Assembly: GCA_004154925.1 (NCBI GenBank)
Contig: QJNS01000219.1
Coordinates: forward strand, 1 to 64,000
Direction: 5' to 3'
Length of the DNA: 64,000 bases
Source of the DNA: Monosporascus cannonballus
Taxonomy: Eukaryota > Ascomycota > Sordariomycetes > Xylariales
A program made the position numbers and the translations under genes. Below, piece by piece: positions 25,401 to 36,975 of the stretch; position 1 is the stretch's first letter; every line of letters begins with the position of its first letter. Below the pieces are notes generated by a model. It was not told the origin of the DNA and searched no databases. It saw only the letters and a program-made list of their open reading frames with translations.

Positions 25401-27298
25401 AATTAATAATTTATTTCTAAAATTATTTATATTTTATATTTCCCGGTTATATTATTAGGCTAATAAATATATATAAATATAAGCAAAAATTTATTTATAT
25501 ATAAAATAAAGTAGGAATAAAAATTATTATTTCTTATTATATAAGTTAACTGTTTTAACTTAATTAACCTGTATTTTTCAAATATAAATAATTATTTTCT
25601 AATTTTTATAAATAAGATAAAAATATTTTGAAAACCGATAAAATTATTTTTTTAAATCCATATATTTTTTAAAAAAGTTTTCGATAAACGTTATAAGTAT
25701 TATTAATAATATTTTTATTTTCGTTAATTATATTTAACGAAATTAAACAGTATTTATTACACGGAATACGTTTTAATTTAAGAAAACCGGGAAACTTTTA
25801 TTTATTATATTTATAAAACGTATTAATAAAAATAAAAAATAAAGTCCGAATAATATTAATTACGAATTAATAAAAGTTTTTAAGCGGTATCAAATATTAT
25901 TATAATATTTTATAAAATTATGTCATTTTGTAATATTAATTAGGCCGAAATATAAATTATTTTAACTTTTTTTAAAAAATATAGTTATAATAACGGATAA
26001 AAAATTAATAATATTCCGTATAACGGTATTATATTAAAACGTTATATTACAAATATTGTTTTAAATATTAAAATTATCGTATTAAAATATGATATAGCCT
26101 TATTATAACTAATTATAAAATATAATTTATTTTAATTAAAATTATATTATTATAAAGGAATTAATATAATTACTTTAATTTTTTTCGTTAATCGAATTAT
26201 ATTTTTACTTAATATATAATAATTTTCGCGAATTCTTAATTTTTTTAATATATTAATATTATTTCGTAATAAACTTAAAAATTATAAAAATCTGCTTAAT
26301 AAATAAAGTAAACAATTATTATTAATTTTGGAAATTATTTTAATTATAATAATTAAAATTATAAAAAAAAAATATATAAAAATATTCGGATCGTTATTAT
26401 TATAAAATCGTTTCGTTTTTTATTTCATATTATACGATTATTATTTTTTCCTAATATATATAATTATTTAATTTAAAAGTTTAAATTAATTAAAAATAAA
26501 CGTTTTTATAAAATATTAAGTTTTATTTAAGGTAATATAAATTATTTTAATTTCGAATAATATGTTTTTTAATAAATAACGAAATTTAAGCTTTTTTACA
26601 AAAGTTATATACTTTTTATATAATATATTATAACATTTGCGTATAACGGGGTTTTAATTAACCGGAATTAAAAGTTTTTGCCAATTTTTATATATTAATA
26701 GCTTTTTACGTATTCGTTTTTTTAAAACGTTAATTAATTAATTAATTTAAGTAATCGAATTAATAATTCGGTTTAAATTGTCGTAAAGAACCTAATTACG
26801 AATAAAATTTTTAAATATTATATTAATTTTTTTATATTAATGCCAAAAACTTAAGGTACGCATATATATATTTTGTTTTAAAAGCGTAACCCGGTAAAAT
26901 TAAAAAAATTCGAATTTATCGTATTTTAAAAAAGAAAATAATAACGTAACGGGTTTAAGTTATAACTATTATACGTACTAAGGTTTAAAAATAATAAATA
27001 AATCCTAATTAAAATTAAAATAATATTAATAATAAGTTATAACAAAAATAATAATATATATATATATATATTTATAAAAAATATTTTATTATTAAGTTAT
27101 TACGGATTTTCGTTTTTTTGAAAAAATAAATATATTAAACGAAACCGTTTTTACGTAATTATAACTTAGGCCTCGCTAGCTCGTTACGGGGATTTGGAAT
27201 TTGATTGGTTAATATTTAGCGTTATAGAGCGGTACTTGAATAACTTTGAAGAAATTGGAAAAACGACCCAGAGAGGCCTGAGCTAGCTGAGGTAATAA
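16499..27298. mobile_element. Unclassified 10.8 kb AT-rich element nested in the copia-1 LTR
   Basis: Flanked by AAGCC at 16494-16498 and 27299-27303, a 5-bp duplication inside an otherwise continuous LTR. The left end (16499-16527) recurs at 55045-55056 plus 61795-61811. The right end (about 27165-27298, ending CTGAGCTAGCTGAGGTAA) recurs inverted at about 61813-61950. The two ends share an imperfect inverted pattern (TACCTCA, six bases, TCAGG). The interior is extremely AT-rich with stops in all frames. A readable minus-strand stretch near 20,650-20,930 contains KYHGIFGINIKDFGGYPEYP. A frame at 22384-22566 (VFWVYSRYIIKNYNGNYLYY) vaguely recalls a BED zinc finger. Neither classifies it. Five-bp duplications suit LTR elements or Mavericks, but no LTRs were found. 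Confidence 0.6.
16534..16569. repeat. GC-rich hairpin island
   Basis: TGTGGC + TGCGCC, loop TGC, GGCGCA, a 9-base bulge, then GCCACA: a 12-bp interrupted stem. It lies just inside the left end of the nested element and is the last GC-rich DNA before about 10 kb of AT-rich sequence. Confidence 0.75.
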
Positions 27299-27303
27299 AA
27301 GCC

Positions 27304-27521
27304 CAACAATAGCTGGGGAAATTCAGGGCTATATATATATGTGAAAAATGGCTTATTAAGCTTTATCATTCCATTATTAATCAGTATTTTCCATTATTAA
27401 TCAAATGAAAAGCTTTAAAAAACTTTGGAAAACTTTGAAAATCTTACGAATTCTTTTGCTATCTTCGCCACCTCGAATAGAGATAGACCCACTTTTTCGG
27501 AGTTAAAACTCCGAATTCCTA
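27304..27521 (-). repeat. Left LTR of copia-1, second fragment
   Basis: Aligns with 32744-32967, for example CCATTATTAATCAGTATTTT and ACTCCGAATTCCTAGA in both. Its right edge meets a purine-rich tract on the minus strand, which fixes the LTR boundary. Confidence 0.88.
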
Positions 27522-27591
27522 GAGCCCCTCTTAAGGTGTATATATTTATTTATTTAAAAAATATATATATAGCTTATAAGATAGAAATGGA

Positions 27592-27730
27592 AAGTGATTC
27601 GATATATAACATCTATATTCACTTTAAAAAAGTATATAAGTAGTTCGATATATATATATATATATCTATATCCACCTTTTTAAAAGAGTATAAGTGGTTC
27701 GATATATAGTATCTACGTCCACTTATTATC
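27592..27730. repeat. About 50-bp imperfect tandem repeat, three units
   Basis: Units begin AAGTGATTCGATATA, AAGTAGTTCGATATA and AAGTGGTTCGATATA, each followed by ATCTAY...CAC. They lie between the copia-1 pol stop and its 3' LTR. Confidence 0.7.
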
Positions 27731-27789
27731 GTTATTTGTCGTTATTAAGTGGTAAAATCTTTAAGATAAAACATCCACTTCGTATACTG

Positions 27790-30700
27790 TTATATACTGA
27801 TAATATTAAGCTTTGTTATAAGGTTATCTTGTATGCCTTTGTCCAAAGGCTTTGTTAATATATCAGCGAGTTGCTTTTTAGTATATATGCGATATATAGC
27901 CACCTTTTTATTAATTACAGCTTCTCTAGTAAAGTGGTATTATATATTAGTATGCTTTACTCTTTTATGGAATTCAGGATTTTCTACTAATTTCTTAGCA
28001 GCTTCGTTATCAATAAGAATTCCTAGAAGCTTAGGTATATATTTTAGGTTAAAGTAGTTATTTAAGTAATAAAACATATTACTCAAGTATATAGCTTCTT
28101 TAACAGCTTCTTTTAAAGCCATATATTCGGCTTTACAAGTGCTTAAAGCAACTATTTTTTGAAGTTGTGAAGTCCAGCTAATAGGATTATTAAACCGTAT
28201 ATCCCCTAGGCAGGCTATATAGCCTGATGTTGATTTTCGGCTATTTATATCGTTACCCTAGTTTAAATCGGAGTATATCTTTAATTCAAGATTTTCGTTA
28301 CAGTTATACAATAAGCCTTTATTAGTAAATTTTAATAAATATCTCTATATGTTATTTAACTCTTTAAAGTGTTGTATACTAGGATTTGATATAAATCTAA
28401 CATATATACAGACTGCAAAGGTTATATCAGGTTTAATTTTTAAAGCTAGATATAATAAAGAGCCGATTTGCTTCTGATATTCGTTAATATCTTTATTTGA
28501 AGCTTTAGACTTATTTTTAGCCAATTTAATACCCGGGGTTAAAGGAGTATTTTTTGGTTTTATATCAGGGTTATTTCTGATATTATACTTTTTTAAGAGC
28601 TTTTCAGTATACTTTGTTTGGTATATTTTTACCGTTTTATTTTCCTGGTTTATATCAATTTCATTATCTAAATAGGTAGTTACTGGACCTATACGGTGTA
28701 GCTTTATATCCTTTGATAACTCTTTTTCGAGTATATTTATAGTTTCAATAAACGAGTTTATCATTAATATATTATCCATATAACAAATTATTATTATATT
28801 GGATTTTTTATTTATAAATATACTTTCGTTGTATAGAAAAGTTATAAATCCATACTTCTTTAATATATTAGCAAAATGTTGATACCATAATCTAGGTGAC
28901 TGCTTTAAACAGTATAAAACTTTATTTAATTTAGCTACCTTATTTTGATTTATAGCCTTTGGATAAAAGCCTCCTGGCAACTTGATATATATTTCTTTAT
29001 CTATATCAAAGTGAACGAAAGCATTCTGTACGTCAAATTGTATAATATGCCAGCCTTTATTAACAGCTATTATTAATAATAAATGTCAGATTTCTGGTCT
29101 AGCTGTTGTTAAAAAGATTTCTAAGTAATCTATACCTAGTTGTTGATTAAAACCTTGTACGATAAATTTAGCTTTAAATCTTTCATCTTTTTCTTTATTA
29201 ATTACCCAGTGGGATTTAATAAAATTTATATCCGTTATAGGTTTGCATTTAAATAGCTAACGGGTTCTTATAGCCTTTTTACCTGAGGGTAAATCGGTTA
29301 TAGTATACGTATTTTGACGTTCTAGTTCTTTAATTTCAGCCTGACAGGCTGTTAGCTAAGAATTTTTATTAACATTTAACATAACTTGTTTAAACGTGTT
29401 AGGTTTTGTTATTGAAGTTGTTAATACGAAATCAGCTTTATTCTTTTTATTAAAAATTAATAACTGATTTGTTAATAACGTATTTTCAACCGTATATAGC
29501 AGGTAATCTGTATTTATACGTATACAGTCTTTAATTGGCTCATTATTATTATTGTTTATTCGTTGCCTTTTATTTCTACTGTTATTATCAGTAAATGTAT
29601 TGCTATTAGGTCTTTTATTAGCCCTTAAAAACGACTGTATAGCCGTTATAAAGGTTGATATATTGGCTGGATTATTACCTCTATTTCTAGCTGCTATAGC
29701 TGCTCTAGTATTATATCTCCTTTCTAGATTTTTAGCACTTCTGTAATCAAAATTATTAGTTAAATCAGTTGTTATATGGTTATTTACAGTTGAAATCTGT
29801 TAATTAGTAGCTGATATCGATTGATTTTGACTAACTGCCTCCTTATTTTAATTATAGGGGTGATTTGGGTTATATTGGAGCTTTGGAAGGTAGCTTTCTT
29901 CAGCTATATCATCAGTTTCTGAAGCTTTAAAAGCTTTTACAACTTCTGTAACTTCTTTAAAGCTGTAGTTGTTATCAGAAAAACTAACGTTATTAAGGAA
30001 TATTTTAGCCCCTTTATCGGCTATATCAGTTATAAAGCGATTTTCGAGTATATGAACGTCTCGAGACCATATAGGTCTTTTGTTATTTAAATCCCAGATT
30101 TTATAATAGTTATTTTGGGTATCATTACCTATAATAAACTATAGATCCCTACGTACATATATGATCTATATACGGCTTGTAACCGTAATATACTTCAGAA
30201 GGTATTTTATATCTTAGGGATTTATGGAGTGTACGGTTATATATATATATACCGCGGCTAATAAAGCTTTACCTTATAAATATTGAGATAATCCAGACTT
30301 TATAAAGAACGCTTTAACTTTATTTAATAAAGTAAGGTTTATTCGTTCGATTAAACCATTCGGTTTTTTAATATATACGGGAGTTATATTATGCAATATA
30401 CTGTATTTAGTAAGATATACTTCAAAACGGTTATTTATATATTTAGTTCCGTTATTATTAAAAAAATTCTTTAACTTTATACCTCGTCTGGTTTTCAGTT
30501 TGGAGTTTGAAGCTATTAAAGGCTTTTAAAGCTTTTAATTTAGAAGTTAATAGCTTAACTTTAAGATATCTACTTGATTTATCAAGAAAAGTTATATAAT
30601 ATTTATATCTGTTATAGGTATTTGGCAGTGGACCGCCTATATCGCTGTGGATTCTTTCGTTTATGGTATATTTTTTGTTATTATTTAAAGATACCTTATT

Positions 30701-32610
30701 TATATTTCGGTCACTTTTAGCTTAAAGGCATATTTCGCATTTCCAGTTTTTAAAATATATAAGGTCCTGTTTAGATATTTTTATATTATTTTTAAATAGA
30801 AATTTAGCTAAAAGCTTAAAAGATATATAGTCTAGCCTATTATGCCAGATTATTAGCTGGTTATCTTCTATAGCTTTATCACTTAAAGCTAATATAATCT
30901 CTTAATTTTCTGTATTATATTCAGCTTGAAATAATATATAATATAATTTATTCTTTTGATATGTTTTAGTTCTTAGCTGACACCTAACTTTATCAAAAAG
31001 TGTTATGCTTATATCTTTATCTATTAAAATATAAATACCCTTTAACCGACTTATAAATAAAAGGTTAATCCCTAATTCGGGTATATAATGGATATTTTTA
31101 ATGGTATAATTTTGAATTAAATTTATATATTTAAATTTTAAATTGTTAATCCTTTTTACTTGAAGAGCATTAGCGTTATCCTACTTAGCAGTTTTATTTA
31201 TAGGTTTTAAATTAAAAAAAAACCTTTTATTAATTATTATATAAAATATAATACCGTTATTAGTTATAAAATGTATAATATTTTAATTGTTTTTTCTTTT
31301 TTTAGATATTAAATAAATTAATCGTTCGTTAATTATATTTAAGGAGTTATATATAAGGTTATTAAGGTAATTTACGTTAAACTTAAGTTTTTTCATATTT
31401 ATATCCGGATCTCCTTTAGGGATTAATTAGGAAATATAGAGTTTTTAAATGGAAATAACTAAATTTTCGAAGTTGTGTAAAATTATATTTAAATGATTTT
31501 TATTTAAATTAATATGTTTTAAAGCCGTTTCTTTAATTATATTAATTTGTTGATTTTTTATTATCGGTATCGATAAGTTAACCGATAAAGTCAATTTCGT
31601 TAGCTTTTTTTTTCCCGTTTTAAAAAAATAAGAATTAATTTATCCCTTTTTTTTATTTCTGGCTTCTCTTTTTGGTTTTTAAGGGCTAGTTTTTTTCCTA
31701 CTTTATTAATAAGATTTTTCTAGCCCGAAAAAGCTTTATTAGAATGAAGAAAGTAACAGTCCTTATTTGTATACCCTACGATTTTGCAATAAAAACAACG
31801 TTTATTATTCTTCTTTTTTTCCAACTGTTTTTAGCTTTTTTTAAAGTTAATAATTAACCCTTTTTCTTTTGACCTTTTGTTTCGTTGATTAACAAAAAAA
31901 ATTATTTCAAAAATATAGGACTTAAAGTTCTTTTAAAAAGATTGGGTTATATTCTGAATAAAGGCTTCGAAATCGTTTAATAACAAATTTAAAACTTAGG
32001 TTATAATTATTTTATCGGGCAGTTCCAGATTTTTCGATTTTAATTTGTTAATTAACGATTTAACCTTATTAAGGTATTTTCCCATAAATTCGAAATTGTT
32101 ATATACAAAATTAAAGAATTCTTTTAATATAAGAAATTTAATTATAAATCCTTTAGGCCTATATTAGCTATAAAGAATTTTTCAGGCTTCTTTCTAACTA
32201 GTTATAGCCTTTATATAATATAAAAATCCGTTTTCGTACAGTAACTATATAATAACCAAAGTTTTGTTATTATCGAATTAGGATACATTTTCCCTGATAT
32301 TCGTTATTTTAACGTAATTAAGGTTTTTACATATAAATATAACCTTAATCCGAATAAACCATAATTTTATATTGGTATTACCTTTAAATAAGAAAAACTT
32401 ATTAAAAATGCTTATAATTATTAAAGATGAAAAATTATATAAACTTTTCGAAATAAATATAAAGAAATAATCCGATAAAGTTAAAAATTTAATAACAGAA
32501 AAAGGCAATTCTGACAATTTTTAGCGTAAAAAATGGTATAAATCGGTTAAGGTTTGGATAAGATATAAAGAAGTGTTATTATTGTTAATGTCGTTAGAAA
32601 TTATTCGCAT
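27790..32610 (-). pseudogene. copia-1 gag-pol polyprotein, inactivated
   Basis: Starts at ATG 32610 and ends at TAA 27790-27792. Reading along the minus strand: gag near 32.6-31.9 kb (LSELPFSVIKFLTLSDYF); a zinc knuckle near 31.76 kb reading CFYCKIVGYTNKDC, with Tyr where His is expected; an integrase near 30.8-30.2 kb with WHNRL, HSDIGGPLP, NNGTKY (Asn for the second catalytic Asp) and PNGLIER; a reverse transcriptase with a 211-residue open stretch (28345-28980: KLNKVLYCLKQSPRLWYQHF, and CYMDN where YVDD is expected); and RNase H (28122-27790: ALKEAVKEAIYL, DILTKPL). Stops and D-to-N, H-to-Y changes are all explainable by C-to-T or G-to-A. Decay is milder than in the chromoviruses. Confidence 0.88.
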
Positions 32611-32625
32611 CTGGGGTTTATAACC
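32611..32625 (-). other. Probable primer-binding site of copia-1
   Basis: The minus strand reads GGTTATAAACCCCAG, resembling the complement of an initiator-tRNA-Met anticodon arm (used by copia/Ty5-type elements) with G-to-A changes. It directly abuts the gag ATG. Confidence 0.5.
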
Positions 32626-32633
32626 TTTAAGAT

Positions 32634-32967
32634 TTGAGACAGAAAGTAAGGTTATTTTGCAAAGATTTGTATGGGAAAACGTTTAGGAGAGATTTAAAAT
32701 ATGTCGCAAAAGATAGAATTAACTATATTCTTACTATAGAAGCCTAATAACAGCTGGGGAAATTCAGAGCTATATATATATATGTGAAAAATGGCTTATT
32801 AAGCTTTATTATTCCATTATTAATCAGTATTTTCCATTATTAATCAAATGAAAAGCTTTGGAAGACTTTGGAAGACTTTGAAAGTCTTACGAATTCTTTT
32901 GCCATCTTCGCCACCTCGAATAGGGATAGACCCACTTTTCCGGAGTTAAAAACTCCGAATTCCTAGA
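32634..32967 (-). repeat. Right (5') LTR of copia-1
   Basis: Intact 334-bp copy, from TTGAGACAG to CCTAGA. Relative to the left LTR it carries many G-to-A and C-to-T differences, including AAAATATG against AAGGTGTG. Confidence 0.85.
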
Positions 32968-32968
32968 A

Positions 32969-33530
32969 AGAGAATACGATCCGATACGGCAGAATTATGA
33001 CAGCAATATTAACGAACTCCAGCAGACGGTAGCCATTCTGGAGGAGGAGGATCGTCTCTGCAAACTTCCATCAACGCGAAGGAAGTACAGTGCGTCTCTG
33101 AACCTCCCTTTGCATATAATTTTCATTCCCCCTTTCCCATCCCCCTTTTCCCCGCCCCTTTTCCACGCCCCTTTTCCACGAATGCCATATATGCCCTCGT
33201 TAGTTTTCGGGAGCGGTAAGACTGATATGATACGCGTCCACAGGAAACGGTTTGCGTGATCGGATTAAAGACCTCGAAAGGAGAATCGCCTCGTTTGAAA
33301 AACCTCTGATGCGTCTCCGGAGGGTTATTCGGAACTTAGAGCGCGACGTTAATGCTGTCGCCCAATTTACACAACAAAAGAGGCTAATAAACAGAAGGTA
33401 AGTTTTGTTTATCTGAGCTATGTCCAGTCTACTAACGACCCAACTAAAGTACCCCAGGAACTCGCTGACGAGATCGCGGCATTTAACTACCGTCGTCGTT
33501 TCCCTGTTAATTATGAATGATGATCTATGA
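32969..33530 (+). pseudogene. Coiled-coil protein gene, 5' end lost to copia-1
   Basis: Three exon-like pieces with normal GC content: 32969-33089, 33244-33397 and 33458-33530. Intron 1 is GTGCGT...CCACAG (154 bp) and intron 2 is GTAAGT, CTAAC, CCCAG (60 bp). Joined, the first two read EYDPIRQNYDSNINELQQTV... and RDRIKDLERRIASFEKPLMR... VIRNLERDVNAVAQFTQQK, a clear heptad-rich coiled coil. The third exon is short and less certain. No start codon exists, because the copia-1 LTR and its target duplication abut the first exon. No matching 5' part was found left of 16383. The family is unknown. Confidence 0.55.
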
Positions 33531-34182
33531 GTTCCTGGCCGTACTCTGCTGTTTTGGCAAAAGGGCCGAAGCCGACGGCTTGATCGGATGAGGTTTCCAT
33601 TATACTGCAGGGTCTATTGTTATATGCGTTTGGGACAGGTTTATTATCAGGTTGTATGATAGTATGTTTCATAAAAGGCTTAACCGTATGTCGAACCTGG
33701 TAGGATTCTTCTTATTCAGTGGGTGTTAAACCTCACACTGCGTTCCTTTTAATGCCTGAGTCAGATGTCTTAAGTTACTGACCGGGGTGAGCCGGGCCGG
33801 AATACTAGCAACTGCTACTCTTTTTGTAAATACGGTTAAGACCTTCAGTAATTGTCGCGTAGACATCTGCCAGTAAGACAGGGTTCTAATACTACAACAG
33901 CCCAACCGTTTGTACCTGGCGACAACTGCTTGAATTTTCGATTGACCAATCCAGGAACCCTGATTCTAGGATTTATCAACGGTCGGATTACGAATAAAGT
34001 CCACCGCAACAAATAATCTTATCTTACATAGAAGGCTCTTTTAACACCCAATCGATCTATATATTATAGGGGGTGTTCCAGTTACGCCCGCCTCCACGTT
34101 TCATCCGTCTCCCTCAAAACTTGGTTGGTATATCCTAATTCAGTTAGGGTTAGGGGGTATGACGAGGCGATGGAGCGGGCAG
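33531..34182. other. Intergenic, nothing recognised
   Basis: Intermediate GC and no coding frame. Two TTAGGG units lie near 34144-34155, too few to call telomeric. This is the 3' side of RCC1. Confidence 0.45.
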
Positions 34183-35930
34183 TCAGTTGTCCCCAGAAGA
34201 CTTGGAAAGCACTGCTATTACAGAGAACTGCCCGCCAGCACCGGCCCAGGTGAGCATCTTGTCTTTCACCGCCTTGCTCTTGATACGCCGGGCAACCATT
34301 ACATCATCGTCTTCGTCGCCAAGGCCCAACTGACCCTGCGAGTTAAAGCCAGTGGCATATGCTGTTCCTTCTTTGGCGATAAAGATGGTGTGGTCTGTGC
34401 CACAGGCAACAAAGCTGACTTCACCAAGGCCAGGCACCGGGGTGGGGTGGAGACAGATACGGGGCTTGTTGCGCTCGTCATTGCGGATGAGACTGGCGTC
34501 CTGAAGCTGCTCAGAAGTGAAGCCTATGCCCAGCTGTCCGCCGTCCAGCCGGCCCCATACCAGACACTGCCCATTGGCTGTCACCGCGGCCGAGTGGTGT
34601 GCCCCGCCATCCAGGCATATCACACCCTTGCCGCAGAGAGCCGGGATTCTCATCGGATACGGCAGTAGTACCGAGTCGCTGCCAGCCGCCTTGGCGTGGC
34701 CGGCTTGGCCGAAGCCATTCAGACCCCAAGCCCACGCATTGTCCTTCTTATCAATTGCGAAGGAGTGATATTCCCCGGACGCGATATACTTGACGTCCCT
34801 AATTTCGGTCGGATGCGGGTTGAGGCATTCCATGAAGCGCCGTCCAAAAAGGCGACGCCCTAGTTGATTTTGCTCTCCGCAACCCCAGGCCCAGGTCACC
34901 CCCTCCGCGTCAAGGGCTAAGGCGTGGTTGGCACCACAAGCGATTTGGGTGATCCTACTAAGGCCTCCAATGAGAGTTGGCGTCGCCTGCTTCTTAATGA
35001 TCTCCCCATTGACATTATAGCCAAACATTTCTCTACCCTCAGGGCTCTTTTTCCAGATATTAGAAACAAACATAGCACACACAACCCTCAGCGGGTGGAA
35101 AGGATGAATAAATTGACCTTAAACGTGCCCCACCCGTATACAAGACCAGTATCTGTAAGCGCGAGGCTGCAGCTATCGCCGGCTGCGACTTGAACAAACT
35201 TCGTCCTGGGAGGGAAATAATGCGCTGGAATGGGGGTAGGAGTCGACTCGAGTGGGTTCAGCTCGCCTTCTTCTTCAGGGTCCCCGTCTATGTCGCGTAG
35301 CGTCCCATCCCACTCCGAGTTTCTTCCCAGGGCACCGTTGTCATTGACGCCCCAAGTGACGATCTTGCTGTCTTTAGTCAGGGCAATCGTGTGCATGCCG
35401 CCACAGTCGAGCTGGACGATTTGGAGTGCGGACGGAGTATCGGGGTCGAGAAATGGGTTTAGGCGAGGACGGGCGGCTTCCTGTTCAGCTGGGCCAAGAC
35501 CTAGTTCACCGGCGTCGCCGTTGCCAAACACTAGAACGGCGAGAACGTTGGTGGGAGCTTGGTTGATGGACGGGAGTAAAGCAGGACTCGTTAATTTAGA
35601 CGCATGGCGATTGTTCAGTGACGCGGCTCTCAGTTTTCCAGATGGACGAGAGGAAGAGGTTCGTGCCGATTCGATTTTGGTCTTCTTCAAGATACTTGGC
35701 AAGGCATGGCCATCATCCTCGACGTGTTGGCGCTTTTTGGATTGAGACGCGGTGGGAGGAGTTGGGCCCTTGGCATTGACCACATGGTGGGAAGGCGCCC
35801 CAGATCTCGGTCGCGAAAAATCTATGGATGATATCGTATCAGCAAGACGGGCGGGCTTCATGGAGAAAGTAGCAGGCGATGGTCGATTTCGCGCCATGAG
35901 AATTACGCTGACTCTTGTGGTCGTCACCAT
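34183..35930 (-). CDS. RCC1: RCC1-type Ran guanine nucleotide exchange factor
   Basis: Two exons on the minus strand: 35930-35118 and 35046-34183. A 71-bp intron (35047-35117) starts with a weak donor GTCAAT and ends AAAAAG. The join gives YGWGTFK/SPEGREMFGYN, which continues a propeller blade as in other RCC1 proteins. The length is 558 residues from the ATG at 35930; a second in-frame ATG at 35897 (MARNRPSPATF) would give 547. The basic, Ser-rich N-terminus (PSILKKTKIESARTSSSRPS) fits chromatin or nuclear targeting. Seven RCC1 repeats are visible through their signatures: LDCGGMHTIAL, VAAGDSCSLAL, IACGANHALAL, IASGEYHSFAI, LDGGAHHSAAV, VACGTDHTIFI and WAGAGGQFSVI. The protein loads GTP on Ran on chromatin for nuclear transport and spindle assembly. 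It looks intact. Confidence 0.93.
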
Positions 35931-36975
35931 CCCTTGGTGCTGCCTGGACTCTTTTAGCACGCGTCTTTAGAGACATGGCGACTTGCAACGACGTGTTAAG
36001 ATTGTGGTTTTGGCTCTCTCTTTGTTAAAATGACTCGGGGCGGGGAATAAGCGACAACAGTTTGGTGATATGGAGCCCGGAAGGAATAGCGTCCCGTTGT
36101 TTACAAATTCGTGCCAGAGTTGCGGGAAGAGGAGGATTGATACAGGGCACCCAGGCGCAGAAATAATCCAGCGCAACCCGGGTGCCCATCCTTAGGGTAT
36201 GTTCGGTGCAGCGGCAGATGAAGGGAAAAGTGACATTTTCGCCCCACATATTTAGCTCAGGGATTTATGCTTTTCGCCCCATATACACCCTAGCTTTGAA
36301 CTTACTTACGAAAGCAACTTTTCTTTCGGTTGTTCAGTTGTTGCTGTTACCATTAATAATCCGTTAAGCACGATATTGCGATAACTTCGCGGGCGGTTTT
36401 TTGGTTATCAACGAGGTCGAAAACCTGTGCGATTGCCCTAGCCACGACATCGACGTTCCGAAACGGCATGATGGCCGTCGGACATCGATACCTGACAATA
36501 ATCCTATGATGTTTAATAATAATTCTATGATGTTCGACAATAGTTCTCATAAGATTAACAACGTATAAGATCATAAAGGGCAAAATCAGTGTGAGCGGCT
36601 ATTGCTTCAAGTGGCTGTTACGGCAGTTTCCCGCCGCCGGCGCTTCTTTAGCAGCTGCGATAAGCTAGCCCGTCCAGGCCTGGTTGCCAAGGGTACATCA
36701 AAAAAATCTTCGCCGCCGCTGCTCATGAAGTCTCTTGATGATCGCTTCCTGATAGGGGAAGGCGTTATGCTTATATGGGGGCGAGTGGCGAAAAGCTACA
36801 TGCTTCGCGGCCGCTGAGATCCATCGAACACACCCTTAGTCAGCTTTCCCCTCCGAGCCTTGCTGCCTTCGCGAGCTCAGGCCTCTTTCTGGTTCGTTCT
36901 CCGATTTCTTCAAAAGTGACTCAGGTACGCTAAAATCCAACTAACTAGACCCCTAAATTTCAATAACAAGCGAAG
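35931..36975. other. Promoter side of RCC1; possible coding relics
   Basis: No confident gene. Two minus-strand stretches have protein-like composition, one near 36,600-36,730 (GGEDFFDVPLATRPG) and one near 36,840-36,925 (ESLLKKSENEPERGLSSRR), but they lack starts and are separated by stops. Confidence 0.35.

Larger units (their letters stand above)
16388..32967 (-). mobile_element. Ty1/copia LTR retrotransposon (copia-1), left LTR split by a nested element
   Basis: The right LTR at about 32634-32967 (334 bp, the 5' LTR) is matched by a left LTR in two pieces, 16388-16498 and 27304-27521. The pieces meet exactly where a 10.8 kb element sits between copies of AAGCC. Coding order on the minus strand is gag, integrase, reverse transcriptase, RNase H, which is the copia order. 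A purine tract (AAGAGGGGC read on the minus strand) abuts the left LTR. A tRNA-iMet-anticodon-like primer site lies at 32611-32625. The probable target duplication is AAGAG. LTR ends are uncertain by a few bases and lack a clean TG...CA. Confidence 0.85.

Noticed and set aside
16600..27000. AT-rich block as mitochondrial insertion or centromere core
   Set aside because: It has defined transposon-like ends with a target duplication, and it resembles a second copy at 61.8 kb; no mitochondrial genes are readable.
16499..27298. Helitron
   Set aside because: A target duplication is present, and the right end lacks a CTRR terminus.
27592..27730. CRISPR-like array
   Set aside because: Units are imperfect tandem repeats without unique spacers, in a eukaryotic retrotransposon.
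34142..34157. TTAGGG-TTAGGG as telomeric repeat
   Set aside because: Only two units, in ordinary intergenic DNA between genes.
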